This document shows positions 12,049 through 23,900 of a stretch of DNA of 64,000 bases, piece after piece. The DNA comes from Axinella damicornis. Taxonomy: Eukaryota; Porifera; Demospongiae; Axinellida; Axinellidae. The DNA lies in the NCBI GenBank assembly GCA_963931865.1, contig OZ007509.1, positions 3,826,727 to 3,890,726 of the forward strand. The letters run 5' to 3'. The notes beneath the pieces were generated by a model. It made no database searches. It had not been told where the DNA came from and was given only the letters and a program-made list of their open reading frames with translations. A program made the translations under genes and the position numbers. How positions within the stretch are numbered: the first letter of the stretch is position 1; each line of letters starts with the position of its first letter.

Positions 12049-12080
12049 TAGCCTCGTTCCAGAGCCTTGGAACGAGGCTA
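12049..12080. repeat. Short fold-back, TAGCCTCG class
   Basis: TAGCCTCGTTCCAGAG is followed directly by its approximate complement, making a minimal member of the family. It lies 49 bp beyond the MRPL46 stop codon. Confidence 0.7.
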
Positions 12081-12128
12081 ATATAGTACATCTTTTGAGC
12101 CTGGTACAAAATCAACACAGCACACTGA

Positions 12129-14738
12129 TCAGTTCATCAACATGGGTGCCACAGCTGCATAGTACTCCCGAGACACATAGTCCTTCATTTCTTCTTTGGT
12201 GACCCACATATAGTCTTCCAGTTCTCTACCATCCAACTCCACCTCTGCTAAACCACTGTTGCACTGTGCCTTCAGGAAGAACACCTTGGAAGGGAGAAGA
12301 ATTTGTGTACTTGTAGATTAGGCTAAGCTAGCACACACTACACAGCTGAGCTATATTCAATTAAAGGTATGAACTGACTTTTTGGAATGAAAAGTAGACC
12401 TATCCTCGTTCCCAGGCCCCGTCCAGCTTTTTGTCGCTTGCAGTACGAACGAAAAGCTGGGCAGGGCCTGGGAACGAGGCTATAGTAGACTATAACAGCT
12501 GGACCACTGAAGGTAAGTTCTTCCACTAGCTTCAGGCCTGGGAACGAGGCTATAGAATTCCTCCATACACAAAAAACCAATACTTCTGCATGCGAACTTG
12601 AAATGAGCTAGGTTGTGTAACTTTCACTACATTATTAGTCTATATTAGAGCAGGTATGTTAGGACCCAACGAAAATCCAACACATGCTAGAACAAAAGAA
12701 CCTAGTGACTTAGAAAACTACATTTAACGCTTCTAGGACCTTCATTTTTCCTGAAGCATACATGCACCCACAGAAGCATAACATGTTGAAGGTCACATCA
12801 TAGCTGTTAACACTGCAGAATGCACCTTGGATCCAATCCTTCCTCTGCTGCTCCCAGGAGGATGCTTGTAGGAGAGGAAAGCCAGTGGAGTGCCACTGGA
12901 AAACATCACCTGCAACCTAGACCCACACTCTTCCTGCAGTTCCCTCTTGGCAGCCTGGACAGAGGAACATCATGCATGGTTGCATGTGCTCTGATAACAA
13001 CACTGTTCGGTTCGTTTACTCAGCCATTCCTAACTCTTGTGGAACTCTTGCTGGTCATGCATGCATCATCAATAAATAGATTCGTTCGGTCACCAGTTAT
13101 ATTCACAAGAGTGTGTGAATACAGATGTTGCATGAACTCCCAAGTTAGCCTCGTTCCCAGGCCTTCACTACCTCCAATCTTTGATCAGCAAATCCGTATT
13201 GCTTGCTGTATGCAAATCAGTGTTTGCATACTGAAAGCAATCAAAGACTGGTGGAGGTGGTGAAGGTCCGGGAACGAGGCTATATATACCTAGTTTAATT
13301 AGAGTGCCAACCTACACTGGTTGCATGTTCACACAACAACACTCTCACTACAGTAGCTGAAGCAAACAATTTGAAAGCTAATACAGTGGTTTTGTAGTGT
13401 AATATTTGAAGGGAAGTTTACTAGAGTATTTACCTCTAGCAGAGATTCCTCTTCCTCTACCTCTCCTTGGGGCATCTGCCAGGCATGCTCCCTTCGCGGC
13501 TTCTTTACCAGCAGGTACAGCATCCGATCCAGTCTGCGATTCAGGGATCTCCGGTCATCATTTCTGTCAGCCTCTGTCTCCCTTGGCGAGGGTTCAAACG
13601 CCTGGAGCTCCGTTTCACGGGCTTCCAGCAGTTCCTCAAACTCTTCCATACCTTCCAGCTTGAAAGAACGTTCATAAGAAGTGGATGATAAATTTGAGTG
13701 CGGCTTCATTAAATGCTGTAATGTAATTGGTCATGACTTGTGGCATCTAAATCCTGAGGGTTGGAACCATAGGCTATCATATAGTCATGTTTAGAGTATG
13801 AGTTTTTCAGTTGTGCATTTAGCACTGACAGTGAGCAACTAGTTGTCATCCCTACCTGTTTTGATCACAAACCTCTGGTATTTCATGCAAGAAAAGCCCA
13901 TGAATGAATGAATTCTAATGCCGTCAGTAACACCAGTAGCCACAAGGTCACACATTTGGCCGAGACCCAATAAACAGTAGAGCAGGGACCCACGAATAAC
14001 CTGCTGTACAACACCCTCTTCACTATACAATTAGAAGCTGCCTCACTTGCTTCATATCCCGGTCAGGCATCCCAACTGGACATCAAAGGTCACATGCATA
14101 ATCCTAAAGACTGTTGGGCTCATACAAGAAGGTACACAGTTCATTCCGGGTCCCCAGGCTGCAGCCCCCAGTCTACAGTGCCCCTTACTGCCAACGTACT
14201 AAAGCACATCCAGATATGCAACCAAATCAGTAAATGTACTTGCAATTCCTCCAAGTCTTCCTCCTGCGCCTTTCTCTCCCTCTCCTTCTTCTTCCTGAGA
14301 TACTCGGCCTCTTCCAGTTCAAAGTCAGACAAGCGACTCCTCTCCACCCTCATCACACTCTGCATCTCTTCAAACCGCTGCTCAAGGTCAGTCTTATCGG
14401 GAGTGAGGGTTGGGAACCTCTGTATACACACACCAGCTACAACTCTCCAGGGATGGAGTACTGGCTTGGATTCAGATACCACCTCTGTGGGTGTTTTTGT
14501 AGGAAGGAAGATTGCCACCCAGCAGAGAAAACAATCACAAGACATGACATTTACACAACATTTCCAGGATACAACATTGACAACATTGGGAGTAGCGAGT
14601 ACCTGCAGGTATGGTCTGTGCTTGTGAGCTCAGTGGGGCTGTGGTGACCTTCCACAGTGATGCAGATGAAGTGGGCCTGCATCTCTGCGGTACCACCCTC
14701 CACCTGGGCTGTAAAGTGCTGCTGAAACCTACATACAT
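12129..14738 (-). CDS. MRPL46: Mitochondrial ribosomal protein L46 (bL/mL46)
   Basis: Five exons join in perfect phase: 14738-14603, 14484-14240, 13715-13434, 12954-12826 and 12284-12129, total 315 residues (human about 279). The start MYVGFSSTLQPRWRVVPQRC is Arg/Ser-rich without acids, as expected of a mitochondrial presequence. Then follow a coiled helical arm with FPTLTPDKTDLEQRFEEMQS, the hallmark DRRSLNRRLDRMLYLLVKK, the Nudix-like fold and the end YMWVTKEEMKDYVSREYYAA. These match MRPL46, a component of the mitochondrial large ribosomal subunit. Across the exon 3/4 junction (codons at 13434 and 12954) the Nudix signature reads G-x5-E-x7-RELQEECG, nearly canonical, whereas the vertebrate protein has lost it as I recall. 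Introns carry fold-backs. Confidence 0.92.
12401..12484. repeat. Fold-back in MRPL46 intron 4
   Basis: Ends TATCCTCGTTCCCAGGCC / GGCCTGGGAACGAGGCTATA enclose arms containing CCAGCTTTTTGTCGCTTGCA. A lone right end (GGCCTGGGAACGAGGCTATA) follows at 12535-12555. Confidence 0.8.
13146..13281. repeat. Fold-back in MRPL46 intron 3
   Basis: Ends TAGCCTCGTTCCCAGGCC and GGTCCGGGAACGAGGCTA; inner arms CTTCACTACCTCCAATCTTT and the near-complement AAGACTGGTGGAGGTGGTGA. Confidence 0.8.
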
Positions 14739-14739
14739 G

Positions 14740-15800
14740 TGGTGGTAATGGTGTCCTGCAAGTCACATATATCTTCACACAGAGAGGAAGGCCTGGTCTA
14801 CCATACCAATTGTAACCACAAAACAATGCCTGTAGCCAGAAGGGGGGCTCGGTGGGGGACCAAGCAGCCGCACCATGGCCAAAGGGGGAGGGTGTGGGAG
14901 GTGGGGCTCCCCCTTCCCGTGGAAGCTCATGAAGAATATACAGTTTTTAAATCCTTAGAATGGCCCTCATGATAACGTAACATGCTACAATCAGGAGCGC
15001 ATGAGCCGCCAAAGGCAACTTGTTCTTCGTACATGCATGACTGTTGCAGTGATACTCATATAGTCTAAATATACAGTGCAGACTTGATCACGGTATAATT
15101 ATAGCCTTTTCCAAAATTGTTCTGGATGACTTGCAATAATTATTGCAAGTGCACAGTCACCTCAAGGTCTTCATCGATCATGTGATGAAGACCTTGAGCT
15201 AGGTGCATGGTGAAGGCCTGGGAACAAGGTAAGTACTTTACAATAAGCGCAGTTCTACTCCAAAAACCACATTCTGGAACCTATAGACATGCACACACTC
15301 AAAAATTGGAGGTGGTGAAGGTCGGCCTGTGAATGAGGCTAGTAATAATTGAATTGTACCCTGGCTGTTATAGCTAAACCGAGAGAGACAGGTTGGTGGT
15401 CATGAGTGATGCCAGAAAGAGAGAGAGAACAAATGCGGAGAAAGTTGCAGCAGGATTGCAGTTTCAGTTTCATAGCCTCATCAGGTGCAGAATGGATACA
15501 GCGCATGCAAAGTTGCGAACTAATAGCTAGCATGCAGAAGATTAAGAATTAAGTATCGTGTAGATGTGTGGTTAGACTTTTCAGTGGGTGAGTGGGCCTG
15601 ACATAATTATGCCAGGTCGATATCCAAATCCGGTCTTGGTATGTGGAAATAGCCCCTTCTCATGCTCAGTGAGCAGTACCACAATTTAGGTTCACCAATT
15701 CCTGTTTTGCCTTCAAAGGGGGAGGAGCTGCATGGCACTAACATGTTGCAAATTATGACCTCTCTCAATGAGGGAGGGGCTGGCACTAATAAAAATTTCT
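14740..15800. other. Intergenic stretch
   Basis: No supported gene. It contains a 32-bp palindrome at about 15165-15196 (GGTCTTCATCGATCATGTGA core) and two degenerate right ends of fold-backs (about 15210 and 15320). It separates the 5' end of MRPL46 from the 3' end of the TMEM53-like gene. Confidence 0.5.
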
Positions 15801-15806
15801 AAGCTA

Positions 15807-16827
15807 TTACAGCATTAGACTGCACTTCTTCAGAAAAGAGAACACCAGACTTTCGTACTGCTGAGGGTGTTGCAAGAAGTGGCGCACATGTTCCGAGTCT
15901 GGCCAGCAATGTCTGGTCACATCCCTGCCCTTTATAATCTGTTGATCAGCAATGCCTTTCACCCAAGAGGGGGGACTAACTGAGTCTGATTCCGAGTGCA
16001 AATACAACTGAGGAATATCAAGGAGGTTTGAGCCAAGTGCTGAGGAAAAGCTTGGAGCGTTTCTTCGAACCAACTAGCTTGTTAGTGATACCTCCTATGG
16101 CCATCGCAATACCGTATGTCAGAAAGTTGTAACCACCTTGCCTGTACATCAGTTTAGCAGCTGCAGAACCCGTTTCATATGAGAAGTCTGCCGGACCGCT
16201 ATCAAATACCACACAAACAGGTGGGGCCTTAGTCCGCAGAACTGAAGATGAATCCGAATGCTGTTCAGTAAGCACGGGAAGAGTGACAGTGCTTGCTCCA
16301 GAGCAAAGGTGCAGTATAAGAGAACAGGGGTTGCTTAGAGAGGAGCCGAGAGCGTTGAGAACGTTCTGTGTAAGAGTGTTCCCTAGCTTAGTGCTCCAGA
16401 TCTGTAGGACTCTTGGTGCAACACACAGACAGGGTATCCCTAGTTTCGTGTACAAGGTAGAATATCTGCTCAACACCTTCAAGTTTGAGGCTGCCCATCC
16501 TACCAGGAGAGCTACTGGGCGTTTATCAGACGGTTTTACGTCTTCCCCGAGGGCTACTTGTGGTCTGTGAAATTGGCTTCCTGCCTTTCGGGCTCTGGAT
16601 TTCAGTCTTTGTAGCTCATCTTCGGTGAAACCAGAGGCGACTGTGCCAGTGCTGTAACCCCTTGGGAGCAGCTGGAGGCCTCTGAGGGCCTTGCTGAACA
16701 CGAGTCGCTTCTGCATGTAAACACCCTGGCCTCTTTTGATACAAAGTCTGGTTCCCACGACACGTAATATGCTAACAGATTGGAATTGGACAAATAAAGA
16801 GCGTATGAGACACCTTCGGCGGCTCAT
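15807..16827 (-). CDS. TMEM53-like (DUF829) alpha/beta-hydrolase-fold protein with one frame break
   Basis: Starting at 16827, the frame encodes a basic N-terminus ending LLPRGYSTG, which resembles a mitochondrial presequence. Then come RPVALLVGWAASNLKVLSRY, CLCVAPRVLQ, LHLCSGAS (nucleophile-elbow region) and VVFDSGPADF, all in the order seen in TMEM53/DUF829 proteins. At about 16018 the frame stops. The family's next block (IPQLYLHSESDSVSPPSWV ... HVRHFLQHPQQYESLV) continues in the +1 frame down to 15807, where it ends normally. One extra base near 16020, or a true frameshift, explains this. Total length would be about 340 residues in one exon. Human TMEM53 is a nuclear-envelope/ER protein and lacks the presequence. 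The start lies 109 bp from that of the divergent gene at 16936. Confidence 0.75.
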
Positions 16828-16847
16828 GCGCTCCTGCTACAATTCAT

Positions 16848-16928
16848 TAGCCTCGTTCCCAGGCCTTCTATACCTCCAGTTTTTGATCGCTTGCAGTATG
16901 CATAAATGGAGGGAGAAGGCCCGGGGAA
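16848..16928. repeat. Degenerate fold-back in divergent promoter
   Basis: TAGCCTCGTTCCCAGGCCTT begins the left arm, whose inner part (CTATACCTCCAGTTTTTGAT) resembles that at 10801. The right arm is eroded (GAGAAGGCCCGGGGAAT). It fills most of the 109 bp between the two divergent start codons. Confidence 0.65.
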
Positions 16929-16935
16929 TCTTAGC

Positions 16936-17812
<877 letters not shown>

Positions 17813-17936
17813 GAAGCTCATGATTCGCAGCGAAGTAAAATTGCTGCACCACGTGAGTTCCGTATACTATAGGTATACGGATAGCATCCGGAAGTTGCTA
17901 CGGTTCTTCATCGTCTTCGCCTCGTGTGTGCATTTG

Positions 17937-20900
17937 ATGGCCCATATGGACAAGCAATCGAAATCTCAAAGAAAGCTTCGTGGAAAGGAGAAGCAGTCCA
18001 GCCTGGAGCAGAGCTTCTCAAGGTCTCAGCGGAAGGGAAAGCAAAGGGTGCCTGCATCTGCTACCAGTGTTGCTAGTGGGCCGAGTTCAACTCCGTCCAC
18101 CAAACCAGTTGTTATTGACCTGGAAGATGATCCGGTAGGTATGGGGAGTTGTTAAGGTAACGGAGGGGGTTTCCGGACAGCAGGGGGTTTCCGGACATAG
18201 CCCCAGCTTTTGTTCTCTAGGAGCAGTTTTTGCACAGTGTTGGAAAGTTCGAAGGTAGGGTATGCATAGTCTCGGTACCAGACTATTCGCGGAATAGTCT
18301 GGTACCGAGACTAGGGTATGCATGCACACTTACCATAATTGGGAAGAACTGCTAACGGAGCGAATGCAAGGGGCATGAAGTGCGTGTCCGTCCAGAAACC
18401 CCCTCCGTTACCTTACTCTGATAGGGATAGTGACAGTGTACTTCAAGTTGGTCGTGCCGTGATCTCACATACTAGACCTTTGACCTTCGACACATGACTG
18501 CTTGCATGGGAGGGAAAGATCTGGCCACTTGCTTGTTGAAATGGGAAGGAATGCTGTCATGAAAGTTGTGCCATTATCATTGGGAGAGTGTGGAACATGG
18601 TGGATGGGACCAGGGGTATAGCACTATTTTTAGGGGCCGGAAACGTTAGGAGGGGAGAGGGGGGGGGGGGGGGGGGGGGCAGGAAGGGAATTTAGTGAGG
18701 GTACAGAGGTGTATATTCTGTGATCAGGTTCTCTTGCCATACATGCAGTATGTATTCACTGATTCGGAAAGCCACAAAATAGAGCCTCCAGTGGTGGAGC
18801 ACGCTGTGACTCCCAGCAGGAAAGTCCCAAGACCACCACTGACTCCTAGCATCAGCAGGAAGTCAACACCGAGACCCATGAAGTGTAAGCCCTATTGGGT
18901 GTGATGAGGGTAGTGTAATGTTTGTGCAGTAGATTACAGGCTGCTGTTGATTTGTAGCTCCCGCTGTCAAGATGGAAGAAGAGCTGATGAAAAGAGAAGA
19001 AGAAGAGCTTAAGGTATTGGATTAGTGCAATAGTTTTGTGTGCTATTATGCTGTAATAGTAATATTTTCAGTGTGGTGCATGCTTGTATTCCAGAAAGCA
19101 CTTGAGGAAAGCAGGAAGGAACTGGAGAGAGAGAAGAGGAGGCGAAGATACGAACGAAGAGAAATGCAAGCTGAAGTCGAAGAACAGCCTAAACTCCCGT
19201 CTGAATTTCAGAAGCATGAGACACCACTGGCTAAAGAGACTGGGGCTTCTAATCAGGTAAGCATACTGTAATGACTCTCAGTATTGGCGGAGCCACAGCA
19301 ACATTTCAACAGTCAGATCGAGGTTATTGGCAAATCATCAATTCACAAAATTTAATGGCAACAGTGAATTACAATGCCAATAATTACAGTCAATCAGGTA
19401 GCACAAGATACGGAGACACACTGACTGTCCCACTAATGTTACACTCCTGGTAGGGGAATAATTGTGACGCGTAAATAAATAATATAATATAATGTTTGAG
19501 TACTTAGGATTGGCCTACAGAGATTCTGACTACACCGCCGTGATCGCCATCATGTACTGACCTGAACGTAAAAAGTTGGTGCTGAAACTCACCTTGGTGG
19601 TGGAGATAGAAGCGCTTTTGTCTTGCCGTTGGCCGCCATTGCTCAAGCGCTCTCTTCAACTTCCAGTGGCAGTACCGTTCTTAGGAAAGGCACACGAAGA
19701 TTCTGACCACACGGCTGTGATCGCTGTCGTTCACTGACGCTTACATGCCGAAACTCACCGTGCTGGCTTAGTTGTGAGTGCTGTAATAATGTCGACTGAG
19801 CGTGGTTGCCACGTGGTATGTGCGTTAATTGGAACGAATTGCAATACTTAGCTTGCACTATGGCGAGTCGCAACTGGGGTTGCAACGCGGCTACCAGGAG
19901 TGCGGTTGCCCCTCGACAATTACACAGAGACATTGTCCGTGACACATACATGTAATATATACCAATGATGATTGAGGTCATTCTCAAATAATGTTCCTTC
20001 TATTGCAGACATTTACAAGACATGACAGTGCCTCTTCTGAAGATGTACTATTGAAACCAGTGTTGCAGCAGGGCGAGTCAGTCCGGGAACCTACATCGTC
20101 CCAATCGGCAAGCAGAGACTCCACCTCCCCGATGGTACCTGGTCCACGAAGCTCTCTTTCCCTAAAGGCAGTGACAGTGAAGAGACTGAGCATTTACTCT
20201 CTGCAATCACTTAAGAAGTGTTCTGTTTCTCAGAAGTTGGGTAGTTCAGAAGAGGAGAATGAAGAAGCCATTCATCCAACTGAAGTGCTGTCCATCAGTA
20301 AAGAGCAGCAGGATGAGGATGACAAATTTTCACAACAGAACGAAACACCTGAAACTGATACCATCTTGAAGTCATATCAGGGGGATGACACTCCACCTTT
20401 ATCAAATGAGGCAAGTACTCAAGGTACTGAGCAACAGTCCGGAGCCTTGCAAACTACTCCTCCTGATCAAAATGGCTCTGATGACTTCAGTGAGCCAATT
20501 GATTCCACTGGCATGGAAGCTGAATCCAAGCTCTGTGTCACCAAGCAAAGTGAAAGCGCAATAGGAGTTGAATCCAGGGAACTTGAAGAAGCAAGTGTTA
20601 GTAGTGGAGACACTACAGAGATGGATGTTGAAGCTGAAGGAGGTAGCACCCCTGTGAAAGAAGAAGAGGAGCACGCTCAGCAACCAGAGCGAACATCTGA
20701 ACTTGGAAAACCGATGGCATTGAAGATGCTCACTGACGTACCGGTTGCTCATGAGGAAGAGAATGAAGATCGAAAGACTCCTGCTACCGAGGATGTACCG
20801 GAAGTTGAAAGATCAGTAACCCCAGACACGAAAAGCCTTTCATCCCATCTGAGTCTGAAAAGGGCAAGAACCAATTCAAAGCCATCACTGTTCAAGGAAG

Positions 20901-23900
20901 CCAAAGACCAACCACCACAGGCCAAGAAGCTCAAATTAGAAGATAACACTTCCGAGAAGCCGCAGGCAAAAACACAAGCTGTGATCAGGAATCAAGATCC
21001 ATCAAGTGATTTGAAAACCATGATGATTGCCACCGTATGTGAAGCTGAGAAGTGTGAAACCGCATCTCCTCGTACATCCACACGATCACTGCTACCAAGT
21101 GTTGAACCAAGTGTTGAACTGTTCAAGGAAACCAAAGATCCCCAACCACCACAGGCCAAGAAGCTCAAATTAGAAGATAACACTTCCAAGAAGCCGCAGG
21201 CAGAAATGCAAGCTGTGATCAGGAATTGGTCTGAGCAAGATCCGTTAAGTGATTTGAAAACCAATACGAGTGCCACCGTATGTGAAGCTGAGAAGTGTGA
21301 AACCGCATCTCCTCGTACATCCACACGATCACTGCTACCAAGTGTTGAACCAAGTGTTGAACCAAAGCAGCTGAGAGCACAGGCAGCTTCTGTGTTAGCG
21401 TCTCACAAGATAAGCAAGACGACAACTCTGAATAGGGGCAGTTCCAAGCCCCCAATTCCGCTGTGCACTCCTGGCGATACACTCACCACAGAGTGTATAG
21501 TTCGGTGTTTTGATGACTACAATGCACAACTCTGGCATGCCCAGAGCCAGGTGATCTATCGTATCAAATGGGGTGAGCCTATTGTTTCCCACAGCAAGCA
21601 GTCTCCCACAACTCTGGACTTTAAGCCGAAGCGAAGGAGTACACGTGGTCCAAGAGCAAAACATGCTAGCACTGGCTACTCACTTGACATTAGTAGTTTT
21701 CTTGCTTCCAAAGTTGAATCTCCTGTGCTTCCTGGAGCATCAAAAACAACAACTCCAAGTGATGGTGAGAGCTCTCCCCAACAGATCAGCAGTGCAGTCA
21801 TACAGGAAGGTCAAGCTGATGAACCTCTGAAAACCACTCCCAGTCGACAGAGGTTATCATTGGGTAGAAGGGCTCTGAATACGAGCAAAGCAAGCCACCA
21901 GGGATCTGTAAGTAATGTGCCCAGTGAAAGGAAGCAGCCGTCTAGGACGTCTGTCAACGCTGCAAGAGCTTCTACTTCACTGTTTGGAGAAGGCAGACTG
22001 TATGATTTTTCTGACTCTGATGATGACTTGACTCCACCAAGAGAGGGAGAAACTGCTGGTCACATGCGTGCACACACTTCCTCTTCACTGTATCGTTCAC
22101 CTCCCAGAATCGATGACAAGCCAACTTCACAACCTTCTCAAACCTCTCCCTTCAGAAGCAAGCTTGTCCCTACCGACAAAAATCAACCTGAGCACTCCGA
22201 CACTCATGAAGGTGTAAGTACTGACACTACCAACCGTTTAGAAGCTCCCACACGGTCCAAAAGGCCTGCAATTTCTCCTGCTCCTTCTGAAGAAGAGTGG
22301 ATTTCTAGCAGACCTGGTAGAAAGCCAAGTGGTCCAGCATCAAGTAGGACGAGTAAAGTCAGGAAACCAATGCTTCGTGTCACTGCAACAAGAAGTCATA
22401 AGCGGGCCCGCTTATTGGACGACTCCTCTGGTTCTGATGGAGCTGGCAACAGCCCAGATGGGGAGAGTACAAATCACAGTAGAAAGCAACCCCAATCGAA
22501 AAGGCCAGCATCTGTGATACGTGATTCGCACTCTCCAGAGATCAGCAACACAGAATGCAATCCTGAAAAGGATGGTGATGATGTCTCGACTGTGTCTTCG
22601 GGTCATTCATCAGACTCCTCACTACCACCATCTTTCTTGCTCTATGCTGGCTCCTCGAAAGGAAAGAGGCAGAAAAGGGATGGAAAGCCAAAGGAAACAC
22701 CGAAGGATAAACCAGCGGAAAGGTTCATTTCAGTGCATGGTCTCCATTGCATTTGTGGATAGGATGTACCTACAAGGAGAATCTGAAATACAACAGATGT
22801 AGGGGGGGGGGGGGGGGGGGACCCAGCCTGTTGTTTAACTTACGTCATAGCCAATTTCACATGTGCTAACTTTGTCCTCGGAATATGCATTGTGCATTGT
22901 GACGTGGGTCTTTGTGAAGCGAGTCTTTGTGAAGCGAATGTTTGCTGGTGTTTCCAAGTGTGTCAATAGGTAGATAATTTGAATGGGTTAATGCCCCCAA
23001 GCTACAGTACCACAGCGATTTTCAAAGCTCGCATCTGATTAGTTTACTTAGGTCATGTGTTAGCATTAGCAATAACTTAGGGTGTGCTTAGGTGACCTAT
23101 TAGTAGCCTATGGCATTAAAATACGAGCTGCGGGATACATCCCCCCAAGCAAAGTAGCCAGTCTGTTCTGTAACGTCATTTTACTCCAGTGAACAGGTTA
23201 GTAAACTGCAATTCAGAGCTGCAGCTAGAGCCCGACTAACCCCTGAGTTTCTTCTATAAGCTGCTCTGTTTGTAGCCTTGTTCCCAGGCCCAATACGGCC
23301 TCCTCCCTCTCTCGGGACTGGGAACGAGGCTACTCTGTTTACTACAGGATCACATAGCTATATAATATACCTTGATCCACCCCTGGCCCTCCAAAAGTAG
23401 TCCTAGATTTGCGTACAATGGTACCACAGTATTTCAATCGTTCATGTCTGATGAGGCATGTTTTCTCTTTCTCTCCTTCAGTGTGATTGATTTGACTAAA
23501 GACAGTCAGTTGCAGCAAGAAGTTGAACCGATTCCTAATCCACCCTCCCCCTTACAGCAGGTATATATATATATACTAGTGGAATGTGTGGCATTGTGGT
23601 GCGAGCGTGAGTGAGTGCATGTGTGAAATTAGCATGTGGAACAGCTGTACTTACAAGACTGTCATCAGAATGTGACTACACGAGAACAGCTCGGGTCACA
23701 AAATATCACACCAAAAGCACACTGTCGCATATGCAAAACACAGAGTGAGGCTAGCTGAAGCAGTCTAGTGGCGTATTAAACACAAACCCTATAGCTAGCT
23801 ATGCATGCTGCACACTGGTCCAGCACAGCATGTGCTCTGCAGGGCACGTACACGTAGCTACAGCTCACAGCTCTGAGGTCAATGAATAGTTAGGGCCACC

